Notes: generated by a model from the letters alone, not told the origin. Counted from the first letter of the stretch, positions 20,240-30,228 are shown. The stretch is DNA of 64,000 bases from Vibrio gazogenes (GCF_023920225.1 NZ_CP092587.1:1550001-1614000), one strand, 5' to 3'. Translations and numbers: made by a program.

Positions 20240-21280
20240 TTACTCATTTTTAGTAATGAGCTGATATTTTCGGATGAGGCCTCTTAGTTGATGATAGCTT
20301 AGTCCTAACAACTGAGCGGCATTTTTTTGGTTATATTTAGCTTGCGTCAGTGCTTGCATAATGACGTGGCGCTCTTGTGTGTCTACCCACGATCTGAAAT
20401 TGAGCGGAAATACAATGTCACTCGCATGAGGAGTGTCTTGACTGGCCGGGTTGTTTTGCGCCGGATGAACATCTGTTTCATCGGAGGCGTAGTCGTCTGA
20501 CGGTGGTTGCTGCCACTGACACTGAAATGGATCCAGCACTAAGTCGTCAATCGGATCATCGACTGAACGATGCTGATAGACCGCGCGCTCAACTACATTT
20601 TTTAATTCGCGGATGTTTCCGGGCCAGTGATAGTCCAGTAATTGGTCTCGTGCTGGTTGACTGAATCCGGCAAAGTAGGGGCGTTCAATCTCATGACACA
20701 TCCGTATGGCGTAGTGCTCGGCAAGCAGTAAAATATCTTCTGTTCTTTCCCGGAGCGGTGGTAGGTGAATAATATCAAAGGCTAATCGATCTAATAAATC
20801 TGCACGAAATTCGTGACGTCCGGCCATAGATAATAAATCACCATTGGTCGCACAAATCAGGCGGACATCAGTCTTGAGTGTTTTTGAACCACCCACACGT
20901 TCATACTCCCCATATTCAATCACCCGTAGCAGCTTCTCTTGGACATTCAGCGGTGCTGCTGCCAGCTCATCAAGAAACAGGCTGCCATGTTCTGCCCGTT
21001 CAAAGCGCCCTTGGTGACGTCCTTTTGAACCGGTAAAAGCACCGGCTTCATGACCGAACAGTTCGGAGTCAATCACACCTTCGGCAAGAGCCGCACAATT
21101 GAGAGAAATCATCGGGTGTTCCCATCGTTGGGACAAATAATGGATACGTTGGGCAATCAGTTCTTTACCGGTTCCTCGTTCCCCTAAAATTAAGACCGGT
21201 CGATTGATTTGAGCCAGATGAGACGCTTTTTCCAGCACGGCCAGAAAATGAGGGGATTCACCAATCAGGTTAATTTTCAT
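20240..21280 (-). CDS. pspF: Psp operon transcriptional activator PspF
   Basis: 346 residues from the ATG at 21280. An upstream in-frame TTG at 21292 would add four residues but has no Shine-Dalgarno. AAA+ sigma-54 activator without a regulatory N-domain: Walker A GERGTGKEL, Walker B LFLDELAAA, arginine-finger region FRADLLDRLAFD, and a Fis-type HTH at the end (NQKNAAQLLGLSYHQLRGL). The sigma-54-contacting loop is GAFTGS rather than GAFTGA. It is divergent from pspABC, whose sigma-54 promoter lies between them. In the known system PspA inhibits PspF until membrane stress. Confidence 0.95.
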   Translation of the reverse strand: MKINLIGESPHFLAVLEKASHLAQINRPVLILGERGTGKELIAQRIHYLSQRWEHPMISLNCAALAEGVIDSELFGHEAGAFTGSKGRHQGRFERAEHGSLFLDELAAAPLNVQEKLLRVIEYGEYERVGGSKTLKTDVRLICATNGDLLSMAGRHEFRADLLDRLAFDIIHLPPLRERTEDILLLAEHYAIRMCHEIERPYFAGFSQPARDQLLDYHWPGNIRELKNVVERAVYQHRSVDDPIDDLVLDPFQCQWQQPPSDDYASDETDVHPAQNNPASQDTPHASDIVFPLNFRSWVDTQERHVIMQALTQAKYNQKNAAQLLGLSYHQLRGLIRKYQLITKNE

Positions 21281-21414
21281 GGGCTGTTCCAATAAGCAGT
21301 TTCAATCATCAAATAATGGTCAGATTAACCAAAAAGTGGTCATAAATACAAACGCTGTGAAGAGAAATGATCCTGATAGATGTTAATTATCTGATTATTA
21401 TGAATTTTTAAATA

Positions 21415-21430
21415 TGGCACAGGTTTTGTA
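21415..21430 (+). promoter_or_regulatory. Sigma-54 promoter of pspABC
   Basis: TGGCAC at 21415-21420, five bases, then TTGTA at 21426-21430: the -24/-12 layout with exact spacing. It has the same TTGTA -12 form that I recall for the E. coli pspA promoter. It lies about 55 bases upstream of the pspA start. PspF and probably IHF act here. Confidence 0.85.
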
Positions 21431-21485
21431 TCGTCTGAACAAGCATATTGTATGAACAGACCATGTAAACAAGAGGAAACGTCAT

Positions 21486-22166
21486 ATGGGTATTTTTTCC
21501 CGATTTGCAGATATTGTAAATTCCAATATCAGTGCATTACTTGATAAAGCAGAAGACCCTGAAAAAATGATTCGTCTGATTATTCAGGAAATGGAAGACA
21601 CGTTGGTTGAAGTTCGCAGCCACTCTGCCAAGGTGCTGGCAGATAAAAAAGAGCTGTTGAGAAAAATAGAGTCTCTCGACAGTCAGATTGAAGAGTGGAC
21701 ACAAAAAGCATCTCTGGCACTGGCGAAAGAGCGAGAAGATCTGGCCCGCGCCGCGCTGATAGAAAAGCAGAAGTTGCAGGATACGGTGAAAGGTTTAAAA
21801 ACAGAGTTTACGTTGGTTGAAGAGACCATGGATAAACTGGCGGATGAAATCACCAAGTTAGAAACTAAAATTACCGAAACCAGAGCCAAACAGAAAGCGA
21901 TGATGATTCGGGCGCAGACTGCAGGGAAGCGTCGTGATGTGCAAAAGCATTTGCAGCGCAACCGTACCGATGAAACGCTGGCAAAGTTTGATCAGTTCTC
22001 AAGACGTGTCGATGAGCTCGAAGCTGAAGCGGATATTTACGATCAAACCGGGCAAGGGAAGACCTTAGAGCAAGAGTTTGCCGATCTTCAGGCCCAGGAT
22101 GAAATTGACAGCGAGCTGGCGAAGTTGAAACAGGCGCTGAAAAAAATGAGTCAGAATAAGGAATAA
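21486..22166 (+). CDS. pspA: Phage shock protein A
   Basis: 226 residues, almost entirely coiled coil, with the PspA/IM30 start MGIFSRFADIVNSNISALLD (N-terminal amphipathic helix) and EDPEKMIRLIIQEMEDTLVEV. An ESCRT-III-superfamily membrane-repair protein that binds stressed inner membrane and, when free, inhibits PspF. First gene of pspABC, two bases from pspB. Confidence 0.97.
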   Translation: MGIFSRFADIVNSNISALLDKAEDPEKMIRLIIQEMEDTLVEVRSHSAKVLADKKELLRKIESLDSQIEEWTQKASLALAKEREDLARAALIEKQKLQDTVKGLKTEFTLVEETMDKLADEITKLETKITETRAKQKAMMIRAQTAGKRRDVQKHLQRNRTDETLAKFDQFSRRVDELEAEADIYDQTGQGKTLEQEFADLQAQDEIDSELAKLKQALKKMSQNKE

Positions 22167-22168
22167 CT

Positions 22169-22408
22169 ATGTTAGTGATGCTTGTGTCCGTACCACTGAT
22201 CGTCTTTATGGTGGTGGTGGCACCTTTATGGCTGATTCTTCACTATCGAAGCAAAAAACGTTCGGAGAGTGGTTTGAGTCAGGAAGATTATGAACAGTTG
22301 GCGGCTTTGTCGGCAAAAGCGGATTCTCTACAACAGCGTGTTCATACGTTAGAAAAAATTCTAGATGATGAAACGCCAAATTGGAGGTCACATTATGACG
22401 GTGCGTAA
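22169..22408 (+). CDS. pspB: Phage shock protein B
   Basis: 79 residues: one N-terminal membrane helix followed by a coiled coil, ending in LEKILDDETPNWR, the PspB signature. It works with PspC to sense inner-membrane damage and release PspF from PspA. The 3' end overlaps pspC by 14 bases. Confidence 0.94.
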   Translation: MLVMLVSVPLIVFMVVVAPLWLILHYRSKKRSESGLSQEDYEQLAALSAKADSLQQRVHTLEKILDDETPNWRSHYDGA

Positions 22409-22787
22409 ATCCCTGTATCGGGATCCTCGCCATGGCAAAATATCAGGTGTGTGTGCCGGCGTTGCCAACTATTTTGAGCTGGAAGTCTGGTTGGTCAGAA
22501 TCATTGTTTTGTCAGCCACGTTGTTGGGTGGCGGCTTTCTGGTGATTCTAGCTTACATTGCGCTCAGCTTGATGTTGGAAAAACAACCGGAAGATTACGA
22601 TCAGACCGTTCAGATGCAGCGTGAGCATAAGCTGAAAAGCCGCCCCTGGAAGCAGGGGGCTTCCGCTCACCAGCTACTCCATAATTTATCGCAGGAGCTT
22701 GATAAGGTTGAAGTCAAAGTCTGTCAGATTGAGGCTTATGTGACATCCGATGCATTTAAAGTCAATAAGGCCTTTCGGGATTTATAA
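22395..22787 (+). CDS. pspC: Phage shock protein C
   Basis: 130 residues from the ATG at 22395, chosen because GGAGGT lies seven bases upstream. The longer in-frame start would add ten residues inside pspB. PspC domain: SLYRDPRHGKISGVCAGVA then a long hydrophobic segment. The C-terminal coiled coil is expected to contact PspA/PspB. Confidence 0.95.
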   Translation: MTVRKSLYRDPRHGKISGVCAGVANYFELEVWLVRIIVLSATLLGGGFLVILAYIALSLMLEKQPEDYDQTVQMQREHKLKSRPWKQGASAHQLLHNLSQELDKVEVKVCQIEAYVTSDAFKVNKAFRDL

Positions 22788-22826
22788 GTGGTTGCCAGAA
22801 ATAAGGCTGGCAATTTATCCAGAGCG

Positions 22827-22858
22827 TCTCCGGTGTTGAATATTTCAAACACCGGAGA
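22827..22858. terminator. Hairpin between convergent pspC and metC
   Basis: A 14-bp stem (TCTCCGGTGTTGAA with its complement, one bulged A) with a 3-base loop. There is no strong T-run on either side, but its position between converging genes supports a terminator role. Confidence 0.55.
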
Positions 22859-22887
22859 GTACCATCTTTACGGTGGTGTTGATGTTA

Positions 22888-24087
22888 TCAGGCTGAGAGA
22901 GCGTCGAGTGCTTCCTGATAACGTTGAAGACCCGCTTCTAGATCAGCAATTAAATCATCGGGATCTTCGAGGCCGATGTGAATACGAATCAGCGTTCCGG
23001 TAAAGTTTGGATGCGCAACCGTGCGTAATGTATTGAAGCTTTTCGGTTCATTGGCAAGAATAAGACTTTCAAACCCACCCCATGAATACCCCATACTGAA
23101 ATGTTGCATATGATCGAGCAAAGCGGTTGTTGCATGAGGATGACTGGTTTTCAATACAAACGAGAACAAACCGTTTCCTCCGGTAAAATCCCGTTGGAAA
23201 TATTCATGCCCCGGACATGTTTCCAGTCCCGGATGACGGACGTGATCCACTTCCGGGCGTTCTGCCAGCCAGCGAGCCACTTTCAAACTGTTTTGAGCGT
23301 GCTGTTTGAGTCGGACATCTAGTGTCCGGATACCGCGCAATCCCAAATAAGCATCGTCAGGGGAGACGCATTGACCCATCAAATAGCTTTGTTCCCGCAG
23401 TTGCTCCCAACATTTTTCATTGGCAACAGCGGTGCCCAACATGCTATCAGAGTGACCGACAATATATTTAGTGGCAGCCTGGACTGAGATATCCACACCG
23501 TGTTCAAAGGGTGAAAAGTTCACGCCTGCGGCCCAAGTGTTATCGAGAATCACGATAATGTCATGCGCATGAGCAATCCGCGATAGAGTCGGGATGTCCT
23601 GAACTTCCATCGTGATTGAGCCGGGAGATTCGGTAAATAGAATCTTCGTATTCGGGCGAATCAGGGATTCAATGTCTTCACCGATTAGCGGATCGTAATA
23701 GGTGGTTTCAATCCCCATCTTTTTCATGATGGTTTCGCAGAAATCGCGGGTCGGTTCGTAACAAGTATCGACCATCAGGATGTGATCACCGGTAGACACA
23801 AATGAGAGAATTGTATTGGTAATGGCTGCCGCACCACAAGGATACAGTGCGCATCCGACGCCCCCTTCGATATCGGTCATGGCCTCTTGAAACGCAAAAT
23901 GTGTATTGGTACCACGACGACCATAGAACAATGTTTTATTCGTTCGGTTGATCGTTGCGTGATTTTTGGCGGCGACGGAATCGAAAATAATAGAAGAGGC
24001 GCGTTGTACTGGCGGGTTCACCGCGCCTTGCGTCCATTCTTTCTTACGACCCGTGGTCACAAACTTCGTTTTTCTTCCTTCTGACAT
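22888..24087 (-). CDS. metC: Cystathionine beta-lyase
   Basis: 399 residues of the Cys/Met-metabolism PLP family. The Schiff-base lysine is in QAATKYIVGHSD (about residue 211), preceded by VILDNTWAAG. The C-terminal VGLED-type motif reads IRIHIGLEDPDDLIADLE. The NRTNKTLFYGRRGTNTH segment fits MetC rather than MetB. It cleaves cystathionine to homocysteine, pyruvate and ammonia for methionine synthesis. Single gene, convergent with pspC. Confidence 0.93.
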   Translation of the reverse strand: MSEGRKTKFVTTGRKKEWTQGAVNPPVQRASSIIFDSVAAKNHATINRTNKTLFYGRRGTNTHFAFQEAMTDIEGGVGCALYPCGAAAITNTILSFVSTGDHILMVDTCYEPTRDFCETIMKKMGIETTYYDPLIGEDIESLIRPNTKILFTESPGSITMEVQDIPTLSRIAHAHDIIVILDNTWAAGVNFSPFEHGVDISVQAATKYIVGHSDSMLGTAVANEKCWEQLREQSYLMGQCVSPDDAYLGLRGIRTLDVRLKQHAQNSLKVARWLAERPEVDHVRHPGLETCPGHEYFQRDFTGGNGLFSFVLKTSHPHATTALLDHMQHFSMGYSWGGFESLILANEPKSFNTLRTVAHPNFTGTLIRIHIGLEDPDDLIADLEAGLQRYQEALDALSA

Positions 24088-24169
24088 GCAAAGTCCTTTG
24101 AGGTGAATTCAGTGATTATTTATTTAAAACATGGGAGAGATATGCATTCAACCCTGAGAATAAAAAAAC

Positions 24170-25624
24170 TCACAATAATGGATTAAAAAGGTAGAAAATC
24201 CGTTCTAGAAGCCGGTTGTAATGGGGCCGGTTTTGCCATTCTTCATCCGTCACGGGATAGGACTGCTCAATATATTCATCCTGTAATTGCGATAGCTTTT
24301 GGGTGAATTCAATATCATCAACAGCCAGTGTGACTTCAAAATTTAACCATAGGCTCCGCATATCCATATTGACGGTACCAACCAGACAAAACTGTTGATC
24401 GATAACAACGGATTTAGTGTGGAGCAGACCACCATAAAACTCATAGATGGCGATACCGATGTCGAGCAACTCACCGTAGAAAGAGCGAGATGCCCATTTG
24501 ACCATGGTTGAGTCATTCTTATGGGGAATGATGAGATCAATGCTGATTCCCCGTTGGGCCGCGGTTTTCAGCGCTGAGAGCAGCTCAGAACTGGGCACGA
24601 AATAAGGGGTGGTGATTCTGATGGACTCATTGGACTGATGAATCGCGAGGATCAGTGCCTGAGAAATCAAGTACTCGGGCATTCCCGGTCCGGATGGGAC
24701 GACCTGAATCGGATGGCGTGGTAAACCGTCATCAATGCGACACTGGGGAACTAGCGGAAACTCCCTGACGCCGGTTTCAAATTCCCAATCCCAGCAGTGA
24801 ATCGCTGCCAGCACATTCACGGTCGGTCCTGTGAGACGGACCATAATATCAATCCACTGACCGACCCCGGAGTCCTGTTTGAAAAACGCCGGATCGACCA
24901 GATTCATTGAGCCTGTATAAGCCACCATATCATCGATCACAATAATTTTTCGGTGTTGGCGGAGATCAAGACGATGCAGAAAAATACGCCACGGACGGAC
25001 TTCCAGTGCCTGAACGATCTGAACGCCGGCATCGGTCATCATTTGGTACCAGTGACTTTTGATAAAGCGGTGGCTACCCGCAGAGTCTAGCAGTATTTTG
25101 ACATCGACACCCCGTTTCACTGCCTGAATCAGACTTGAGGCGACGGCATCTGCCAGACCACCTACATGCCATATATAAAAAACCATGCGAATAGAACGCT
25201 GTGCTTGTTCAATATCGGCAATGATTGAATTCAGAATGACCTTCGGATCGCGCTGTAGCGCCAGCGTGTTGCCACTGAGAGCCGGAATCCCCATACGATG
25301 ATTACAGAGTTCATCGATCTTATAGATGTGGGCGCCCATATTTTCGGTAATATGAGCCTGGCAGTGATTCAATTGGGTAAACCATTCACCGAAAGAAGGT
25401 GACATCGCTTTGGCGAGCTCAGCCCTTTTTCTGCCAAGATTGAGCTCTCCGAAGAGGAAATAGCAGAAAACACCAAGAATCGGCAGAATATAGATCACCA
25501 TCAGCCAGGCCAGAGAGACGCTGACCGCTCTTTTTTTAAAGACGATTCGAAATGTCACAAGTGCGACCAGTAACCAATAGATACCAATGCCGACTAAAGT
25601 GAGGATGTGATAAATTTTATCCAT
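24170..25624 (-). CDS. cls: Cardiolipin synthase (ClsA type)
   Basis: 484 residues. Two N-terminal membrane helices, then two phospholipase-D HKD motifs: HRKIIVIDDMVAYTGSMNL (residues about 221-239) and HTKSVVIDQQFCLVGTVNM (about 401-419). Joins two phosphatidylglycerol molecules to make cardiolipin at the inner membrane. It lies just downstream of a 20-bp palindrome and a repeat element that separate it from the chemoreceptor gene. Confidence 0.94.
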   Translation of the reverse strand: MDKIYHILTLVGIGIYWLLVALVTFRIVFKKRAVSVSLAWLMVIYILPILGVFCYFLFGELNLGRKRAELAKAMSPSFGEWFTQLNHCQAHITENMGAHIYKIDELCNHRMGIPALSGNTLALQRDPKVILNSIIADIEQAQRSIRMVFYIWHVGGLADAVASSLIQAVKRGVDVKILLDSAGSHRFIKSHWYQMMTDAGVQIVQALEVRPWRIFLHRLDLRQHRKIIVIDDMVAYTGSMNLVDPAFFKQDSGVGQWIDIMVRLTGPTVNVLAAIHCWDWEFETGVREFPLVPQCRIDDGLPRHPIQVVPSGPGMPEYLISQALILAIHQSNESIRITTPYFVPSSELLSALKTAAQRGISIDLIIPHKNDSTMVKWASRSFYGELLDIGIAIYEFYGGLLHTKSVVIDQQFCLVGTVNMDMRSLWLNFEVTLAVDDIEFTQKLSQLQDEYIEQSYPVTDEEWQNRPHYNRLLERIFYLFNPLL

Positions 25625-25694
25625 ATACCCTTGTATATCCGTGTTATCTCTTCATGGATATTAATGTGAAAGTATCGTTTAGGGAAGCAAGATT

Positions 25695-25735
25695 CCCCCA
25701 CGCCTATCAATTGTTACAATTGATAGGCGTGGGGG
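25695..25735. repeat. Perfect 20-bp inverted repeat
   Basis: CCCCCACGCCTATCAATTGT, a single T, then its exact reverse complement. It lies 70 bases upstream of cls and next to the terminal-inverted-repeat element. It can form a very stable hairpin. It has no T-run on either side, so it is not a textbook terminator. It may be a repeat-family palindrome. Confidence 0.85.
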
Positions 25736-25752
25736 CTTGGTGTTGATATTTT

Positions 25753-26017
25753 TATACCCAAATGACCTCAAGAGGCAGTTTCAGCGAGAATCACTGGGCT
25801 CAGAGGCAAGGCAGAGATTTGAGTCATAGCCATTCTATGGCGAGAATCTCTAACACAGTCTCTGAGTTCAGTGAACTCGCCCTTCGGGAGTGCTTCAATC
25901 AGCGCCTTTCTGCGTCAAATGCCATTGAAATGGGAAGGCCATTCCTGCCGACATTTTCCTTGAATGACGCCGATTGAAGACACTCTGAATCCTGCATCTT
26001 GAGGTTACTTGGGTATA
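25753..26017. mobile_element. MITE-like element with terminal inverted repeats
   Basis: 265 bases bounded by inverted ends: TATACCCAAATGACCTCAAG on the left and, read from the right end inward, TATACCCAAGTAACCTCAAG. Internal inverted segments are visible as well. No transposase is encoded; a 71-codon ORF inside is probably spurious. I recall similar TATACCCAAGT... elements scattered through Vibrio genomes; that recollection is not checked. It lies just downstream of the chemoreceptor stop. Confidence 0.65.
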
Positions 26018-26034
26018 TCTTCCTCCCAGAGGGG

Positions 26035-28203
26035 TTAGTTTCTGAGTTTAAATTGCTGAATTAAACCGTTGAGCTGTTCGGATTGTTCGGTGAGTTCCTG
26101 AGCGGACTGAGCACACTGCTCTGAATTTGTGGTGTTTTGATGTGTTACTTCATCAATCTGATGGATGCCTAAATTGATCTGTTCCGCACCGGTTGCCTGT
26201 TCTATCGCTGCCTGAGCAATCCCATTCACTAACGCTGAGACTTCACTAATACTTTGTACGATTTTGTCCAACGCTGCTGCGGTTTGTTCAGAGAGTTGAA
26301 TCCCGCGTTTGGTTCTTTGCGCTGAGGTTTCGATGAGCGTAGCCGTTTGCTGTACAGCTTGTGCACTGCGGGAAGCTAACTGGCGTACTTCATCGGCGAC
26401 GACCGCAAAACCACGGCCTTGTTCTCCGGCACGAGCCGCTTCAATCGCCGCATTCAGTGCCAGTAAATTCGTCTGTTCAGCAATCTCTTCAATCGATTGA
26501 ATGATATGGTTGATATCATTTCCCGATGATTCGATTTCTTGCATCGCGCTTCTGAGTTCAGCCATCAGTTCATTGCCATTTTCAGCGGATTGTAGTGATT
26601 GTTGTGACAAGTTACTGGCTTGTTCCGCATGGCCTGAACTTTCTTTGATCTGTGCTGTGATCTGGGCGATGGTGGCACTGATCTCCGTGACGGACGAAGC
26701 TGAATTGGTCGCACCATTGGCTAAATCTTGACTCAGTCCGGCAATGGCATCGGCATTTTGAGTAATCACACCTGAACGGTGATTGATTTGACTGACCAAT
26801 GTATTCAAATCATTGACCATTTGTGTCAGGGCATGACCGAGTTGATCTTGTTCAGATGCAAGTTCAACGGTGAGGTTAAGGTCTCCACGGGAGATTTGCT
26901 CAGCCACTGACACTTGTTTTTGCAGGCTATCCGCCATGTTGTCGAGTGCGTTGGATAACTGACCGACTTCATCGGCTGAATGATAATTCAGACGACTGTG
27001 GAACTGACCACTCGCAATTGACTGAGCCATATTCACTGCCGCCAAAATTGGTCGTGCCAGTGTTCTGGCCATCAGGAACAAGGCACCAATTGCAAGGATT
27101 GTAATCCCTAAGCCAATGATAATTTGCCAAGTCATGTTCTCTTGATTGTTGTCTGCAAGCTCTTGGGAAAGTTGGTGCACATTTTCTAGCACCAACCCCT
27201 GATCGACACGAATCAGAATAAACCAAGTGACGCCACTATGACCTAAAGAAATCGGTACATAGACTTCGATGAGATTATCTTGATCATCGGCATGCGTTAA
27301 CGGCTGTTTCTGTTGAATCACGTCCATGACTTGGGCGCTCTTCGCACCGAATAATCCATCAATGGATTTGCCAATGAACTCTGGTTTCTGACTGTCTGCG
27401 ATGACCAACCCTGAATCTGTCAGAATTGAGATTTGAGAATGACCATCATACAGTTTAGAAGAAATTTGCTGGCTGAGTTGCTGGACAAAATCGAGGTTGT
27501 AATCGGTGCCCACAACCCCTTTGAACTCGCCATTGACAATGACAGGGGCAGATAAAGTTGCCAGCCAGACATTCTTGCCTTGAACCACATAAGGTAGTGG
27601 TGCGGTGACTGTTTCATGCAATGTTTTTTCCGGGACCTGATACCAGGCACCTTTGATAACGCCATTCGGATGAGGTTCTGTCGAGTCATATTCGACTAGT
27701 GGCTGAACTTCAATTTTACCGGATTGATCGCGAGTCCAGTACGGCGTATAACGCCCGGTTTCTTCATTATTACCATTCAGGCTGTTTGCATTGAGATAGT
27801 CTTGGTTGTCGAAAGCGTTTGGTGCCCAGCAACTATATGAGCCATTGAGATCAGGGTTATTCTTCAAAATAGCCAACAACATATCATTGAACGATTGTCG
27901 GTTGAGTAATACGGCCCGATTGTCATCTTCGTAGGCCTTCGAAGCAGACGCGACCTCTGCTAATGTCCGGGCTGCATTGAGGCCTTTTTCAAGACGTCGA
28001 CTAATCGATTGGGCATACTTGGCGGCAGTTGCTTCTAATTCACTAATCGTGATTGTTTTGACAATGGTCGATACTTGTTGAGAAACCAATTGCTGTGTGG
28101 TTGACGCAGAATAAACGCCATATCCGACTAAGATGCCAGAAGTAATAAATAAACAGATACCTGCGGTGAGCGCTATCTTGGTTTGAATCGATTTAAATGT
28201 CAT
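26035..28203 (-). CDS. Methyl-accepting chemotaxis protein with dCache sensor
   Basis: 722 residues. A membrane helix at about 10-30, a periplasmic double-Cache sensor to about 355, a second helix ([18 protein letters not shown]), a HAMP domain, and the cytoplasmic signalling hairpin with the invariant tip [20 protein letters not shown]. The sensor has [18 protein letters not shown] and [11 protein letters not shown], typical of dCache_1. The conserved amino-acid-binding arginine before the WY pair is not obvious, so the ligand is open. No CheR-tethering pentapeptide is present at the C-terminus. Confidence 0.93.
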   Translation of the reverse strand: MTFKSIQTKIALTAGICLFITSGILVGYGVYSASTTQQLVSQQVSTIVKTITISELEATAAKYAQSISRRLEKGLNAARTLAEVASASKAYEDDNRAVLLNRQSFNDMLLAILKNNPDLNGSYSCWAPNAFDNQDYLNANSLNGNNEETGRYTPYWTRDQSGKIEVQPLVEYDSTEPHPNGVIKGAWYQVPEKTLHETVTAPLPYVVQGKNVWLATLSAPVIVNGEFKGVVGTDYNLDFVQQLSQQISSKLYDGHSQISILTDSGLVIADSQKPEFIGKSIDGLFGAKSAQVMDVIQQKQPLTHADDQDNLIEVYVPISLGHSGVTWFILIRVDQGLVLENVHQLSQELADNNQENMTWQIIIGLGITILAIGALFLMARTLARPILAAVNMAQSIASGQFHSRLNYHSADEVGQLSNALDNMADSLQKQVSVAEQISRGDLNLTVELASEQDQLGHALTQMVNDLNTLVSQINHRSGVITQNADAIAGLSQDLANGATNSASSVTEISATIAQITAQIKESSGHAEQASNLSQQSLQSAENGNELMAELRSAMQEIESSGNDINHIIQSIEEIAEQTNLLALNAAIEAARAGEQGRGFAVVADEVRQLASRSAQAVQQTATLIETSAQRTKRGIQLSEQTAAALDKIVQSISEVSALVNGIAQAAIEQATGAEQINLGIHQIDEVTHQNTTNSEQCAQSAQELTEQSEQLNGLIQQFKLRN

Positions 28204-28830
28204 AAAGGCTTCCCTGAATTATTATCCCAATTTAACTTGGTATACGCCTGCCTCCATGTGAACCAATTTTACTCAGTTGTTTGCAACATGACATTTCAGA
28301 TGAAAATTCATGTCCTCAGTTTTGGTTTCACTCATCAAAGAAAGAACCGCTCTTCATTGATTGGATAAGCATAAACATGAATATAGCCTAATGGATCTCA
28401 ATCGGATTACAGTTGTTGTATGAATTATGAATCGATGATTGTCCTAGCCGACAGCCCTGATGGTAAAAACCTCAAGTTCTACCTAATCATAGATGAATGT
28501 TTTCGTGATACATAATTTTGCAGATGTGATTCGATGTCATTGATATCTGTTTTTTATGGATGAGGTTTCTGACGGGATTTTCTTGTTGTTATTTTGTTAA
28601 ATCAGAGATGAATTATAAGGGGGTTGGTCAAAAAAACAGCATGTAACTCGACAAAGTAGGACTCTATCAATAAATAAGACCGTTTGGACTTCCAATCATA
28701 GGGACAAACTGTTTTACTTGCCACGCTTTGCGAATCAGCATAATTTTTATTAGGTGTACATTTTATTTTACACTCATCTGGTTCGATTCAGTGTAAACAC
28801 AATATTGGCATAAAAATTGGTATAAAACAT
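28204..28830. other. Long divergent intergenic region
   Basis: About 625 AT-rich bases between the chemoreceptor and the sodium symporter gene, which are divergently transcribed. Promoters for both must lie here. The one clear motif is the TyrR-like palindrome at 28755-28772. No ORF with a Shine-Dalgarno was found. Confidence 0.5.
28755..28772 (+). promoter_or_regulatory. TyrR-box-like operator
   Basis: TGTACA, six bases, TTTACA: one mismatch from the TyrR consensus TGTAAA-N6-TTTACA, and extended by one more matching pair on each side (G...C). It is 58 bases upstream of the symporter start. Confidence 0.5.
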
Positions 28831-30174
28831 ATGGCAAGTAATACAAGAGGTCATTTTTCTTCGAAACTTGGCTTTATTATGGCGGCGGCTGGTTCAGCGG
28901 TCGGTCTGGGGAATGTCTGGGGATTTCCCACCAAAGCGGCCAGTAATGGGGGAGCTGCTTTTTTGGTTATCTATCTTGTGATGGTCTTTTTGCTAGCATT
29001 TCCAATGCTTGTGGCTGAACTGACTATCGGACGCTATGGGCAGGCAAACCCGATTTCCTCCTTAAAATCAATCTGGACTAAAAATCGTGCAGTTGCCGGT
29101 GGGTTTGGATTGATAGCGATTGTGACCGCGTCATTTATCCTGAGCTTCTATTCCATTCTTGCGGGTTGGTTGGTCAGCTATGCCATCGCTCCGGCGATTG
29201 ATTTGGCTGGTTTTCATCAAACCTCAAGTTGGTTAGTGGATTTTGGTGTGTCACGTAATTTAATTTTTACAGTTATTTTTTCTTTATTAACGATTTTGGT
29301 TGTGTTGCGAGGTGTTGCTGATGGTATTGAGCGCTGGTCAACACGGTTGATGCCTTTGTTATTCGTCTTATTTGCGGTGATGATCCTGTACATCTTTACC
29401 CAAGACGGTGCGATGGAAGGGCTGAAAATGTATCTGGTACCCGATCTGTCTCAACTGCACGGTGGATTGTTTGTTGATGCTATGGGGCAGGCATTTTTCT
29501 CTCTGTCACTGGGATGCGGTTCAATGATGGTTTATGGCTCGTATCTGAAGAAAGATGTCAGCCTTCCCAAGGTCGCAGCGCAAGTTGCTTCGATTGATAC
29601 CGGTGTTGCTTTCTCAGCCGGATTGCTGATTTTACCGGCGATGTATGTTGCGAAAAATAATGGTGTCGATATTTTTACGGAAAGCGGTGCACTGAAAAGT
29701 TCCGGTGATTTAGTGTTTAAAGTGTTGCCTGCTATGTTTGAGACCATGGGGAATATCGGGGTATTACTCGGATTCGGCTTTTTTGTTTTGATGGTCATTG
29801 CGGCCCTTACGTCTGCAATTTCGATGCTTGAAGTCCCGGTTTCCTGTGCTCAGGATGAGCTTGGGTGGGGGCGTTCAAAAGCGACGTGGTTGATCGGTGG
29901 TTTGATCCTGTTGATTAGCATGGTGATTTGTCTCAATTTTGGTCAGCTTTTTGGTTTAGTTGCTGATATAACGACGGTTTATATGCAGCCATTGCTTGGT
30001 GCCGCTTGGGCCGTTGTGGTTGGATGGATTTGGAACCGGAATAAGCTGCTCAATGAGATTAAGCAAGGTTATCCGGAGATCGAACAAGGCTTCTTTTGGA
30101 AAGTTTGGCCGTGGTACGTTCGTTTTATTTGTCCGGTTGCGATCATCATGGTGTTTGCTTATCCATTAATCTAA
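28831..30174 (+). CDS. Neurotransmitter:sodium symporter family transporter
   Basis: 447 residues with about 11 membrane helices. The LeuT-fold sodium- and substrate-binding stretch of helix 1 is AAGSAVGLGNVWGFPTKAAS (residues about 19-38), and GGAAFLVIYL follows. Family members import amino acids with sodium. The 11-helix length and TyrR-like box suggest an aromatic or hydrophobic amino acid (MhsT/TnaT-like); this is inference. Monocistronic, ended by a UUCG-loop terminator. Confidence 0.9.
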   Translation: MASNTRGHFSSKLGFIMAAAGSAVGLGNVWGFPTKAASNGGAAFLVIYLVMVFLLAFPMLVAELTIGRYGQANPISSLKSIWTKNRAVAGGFGLIAIVTASFILSFYSILAGWLVSYAIAPAIDLAGFHQTSSWLVDFGVSRNLIFTVIFSLLTILVVLRGVADGIERWSTRLMPLLFVLFAVMILYIFTQDGAMEGLKMYLVPDLSQLHGGLFVDAMGQAFFSLSLGCGSMMVYGSYLKKDVSLPKVAAQVASIDTGVAFSAGLLILPAMYVAKNNGVDIFTESGALKSSGDLVFKVLPAMFETMGNIGVLLGFGFFVLMVIAALTSAISMLEVPVSCAQDELGWGRSKATWLIGGLILLISMVICLNFGQLFGLVADITTVYMQPLLGAAWAVVVGWIWNRNKLLNEIKQGYPEIEQGFFWKVWPWYVRFICPVAIIMVFAYPLI

Positions 30175-30197
30175 TCATTCTGCTGAGATTTCCAGAG

Positions 30198-30228
30198 AAA
30201 ACACCTTCCTTCGGGAAGGTGTTTTTAT
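30198..30228 (+). terminator. Rho-independent terminator with TTCG tetraloop
   Basis: A 12-bp stem (AAAACACCTTCC / GGAAGGTGTTTT) closed by TTCG, followed by T residues, 23 bases after the symporter stop. Confidence 0.9.

Noticed and set aside
25762..25977. A 71-codon ORF inside the MITE-like element
   Set aside because: No ribosome-binding site, and it follows the element's palindromes rather than a protein pattern.
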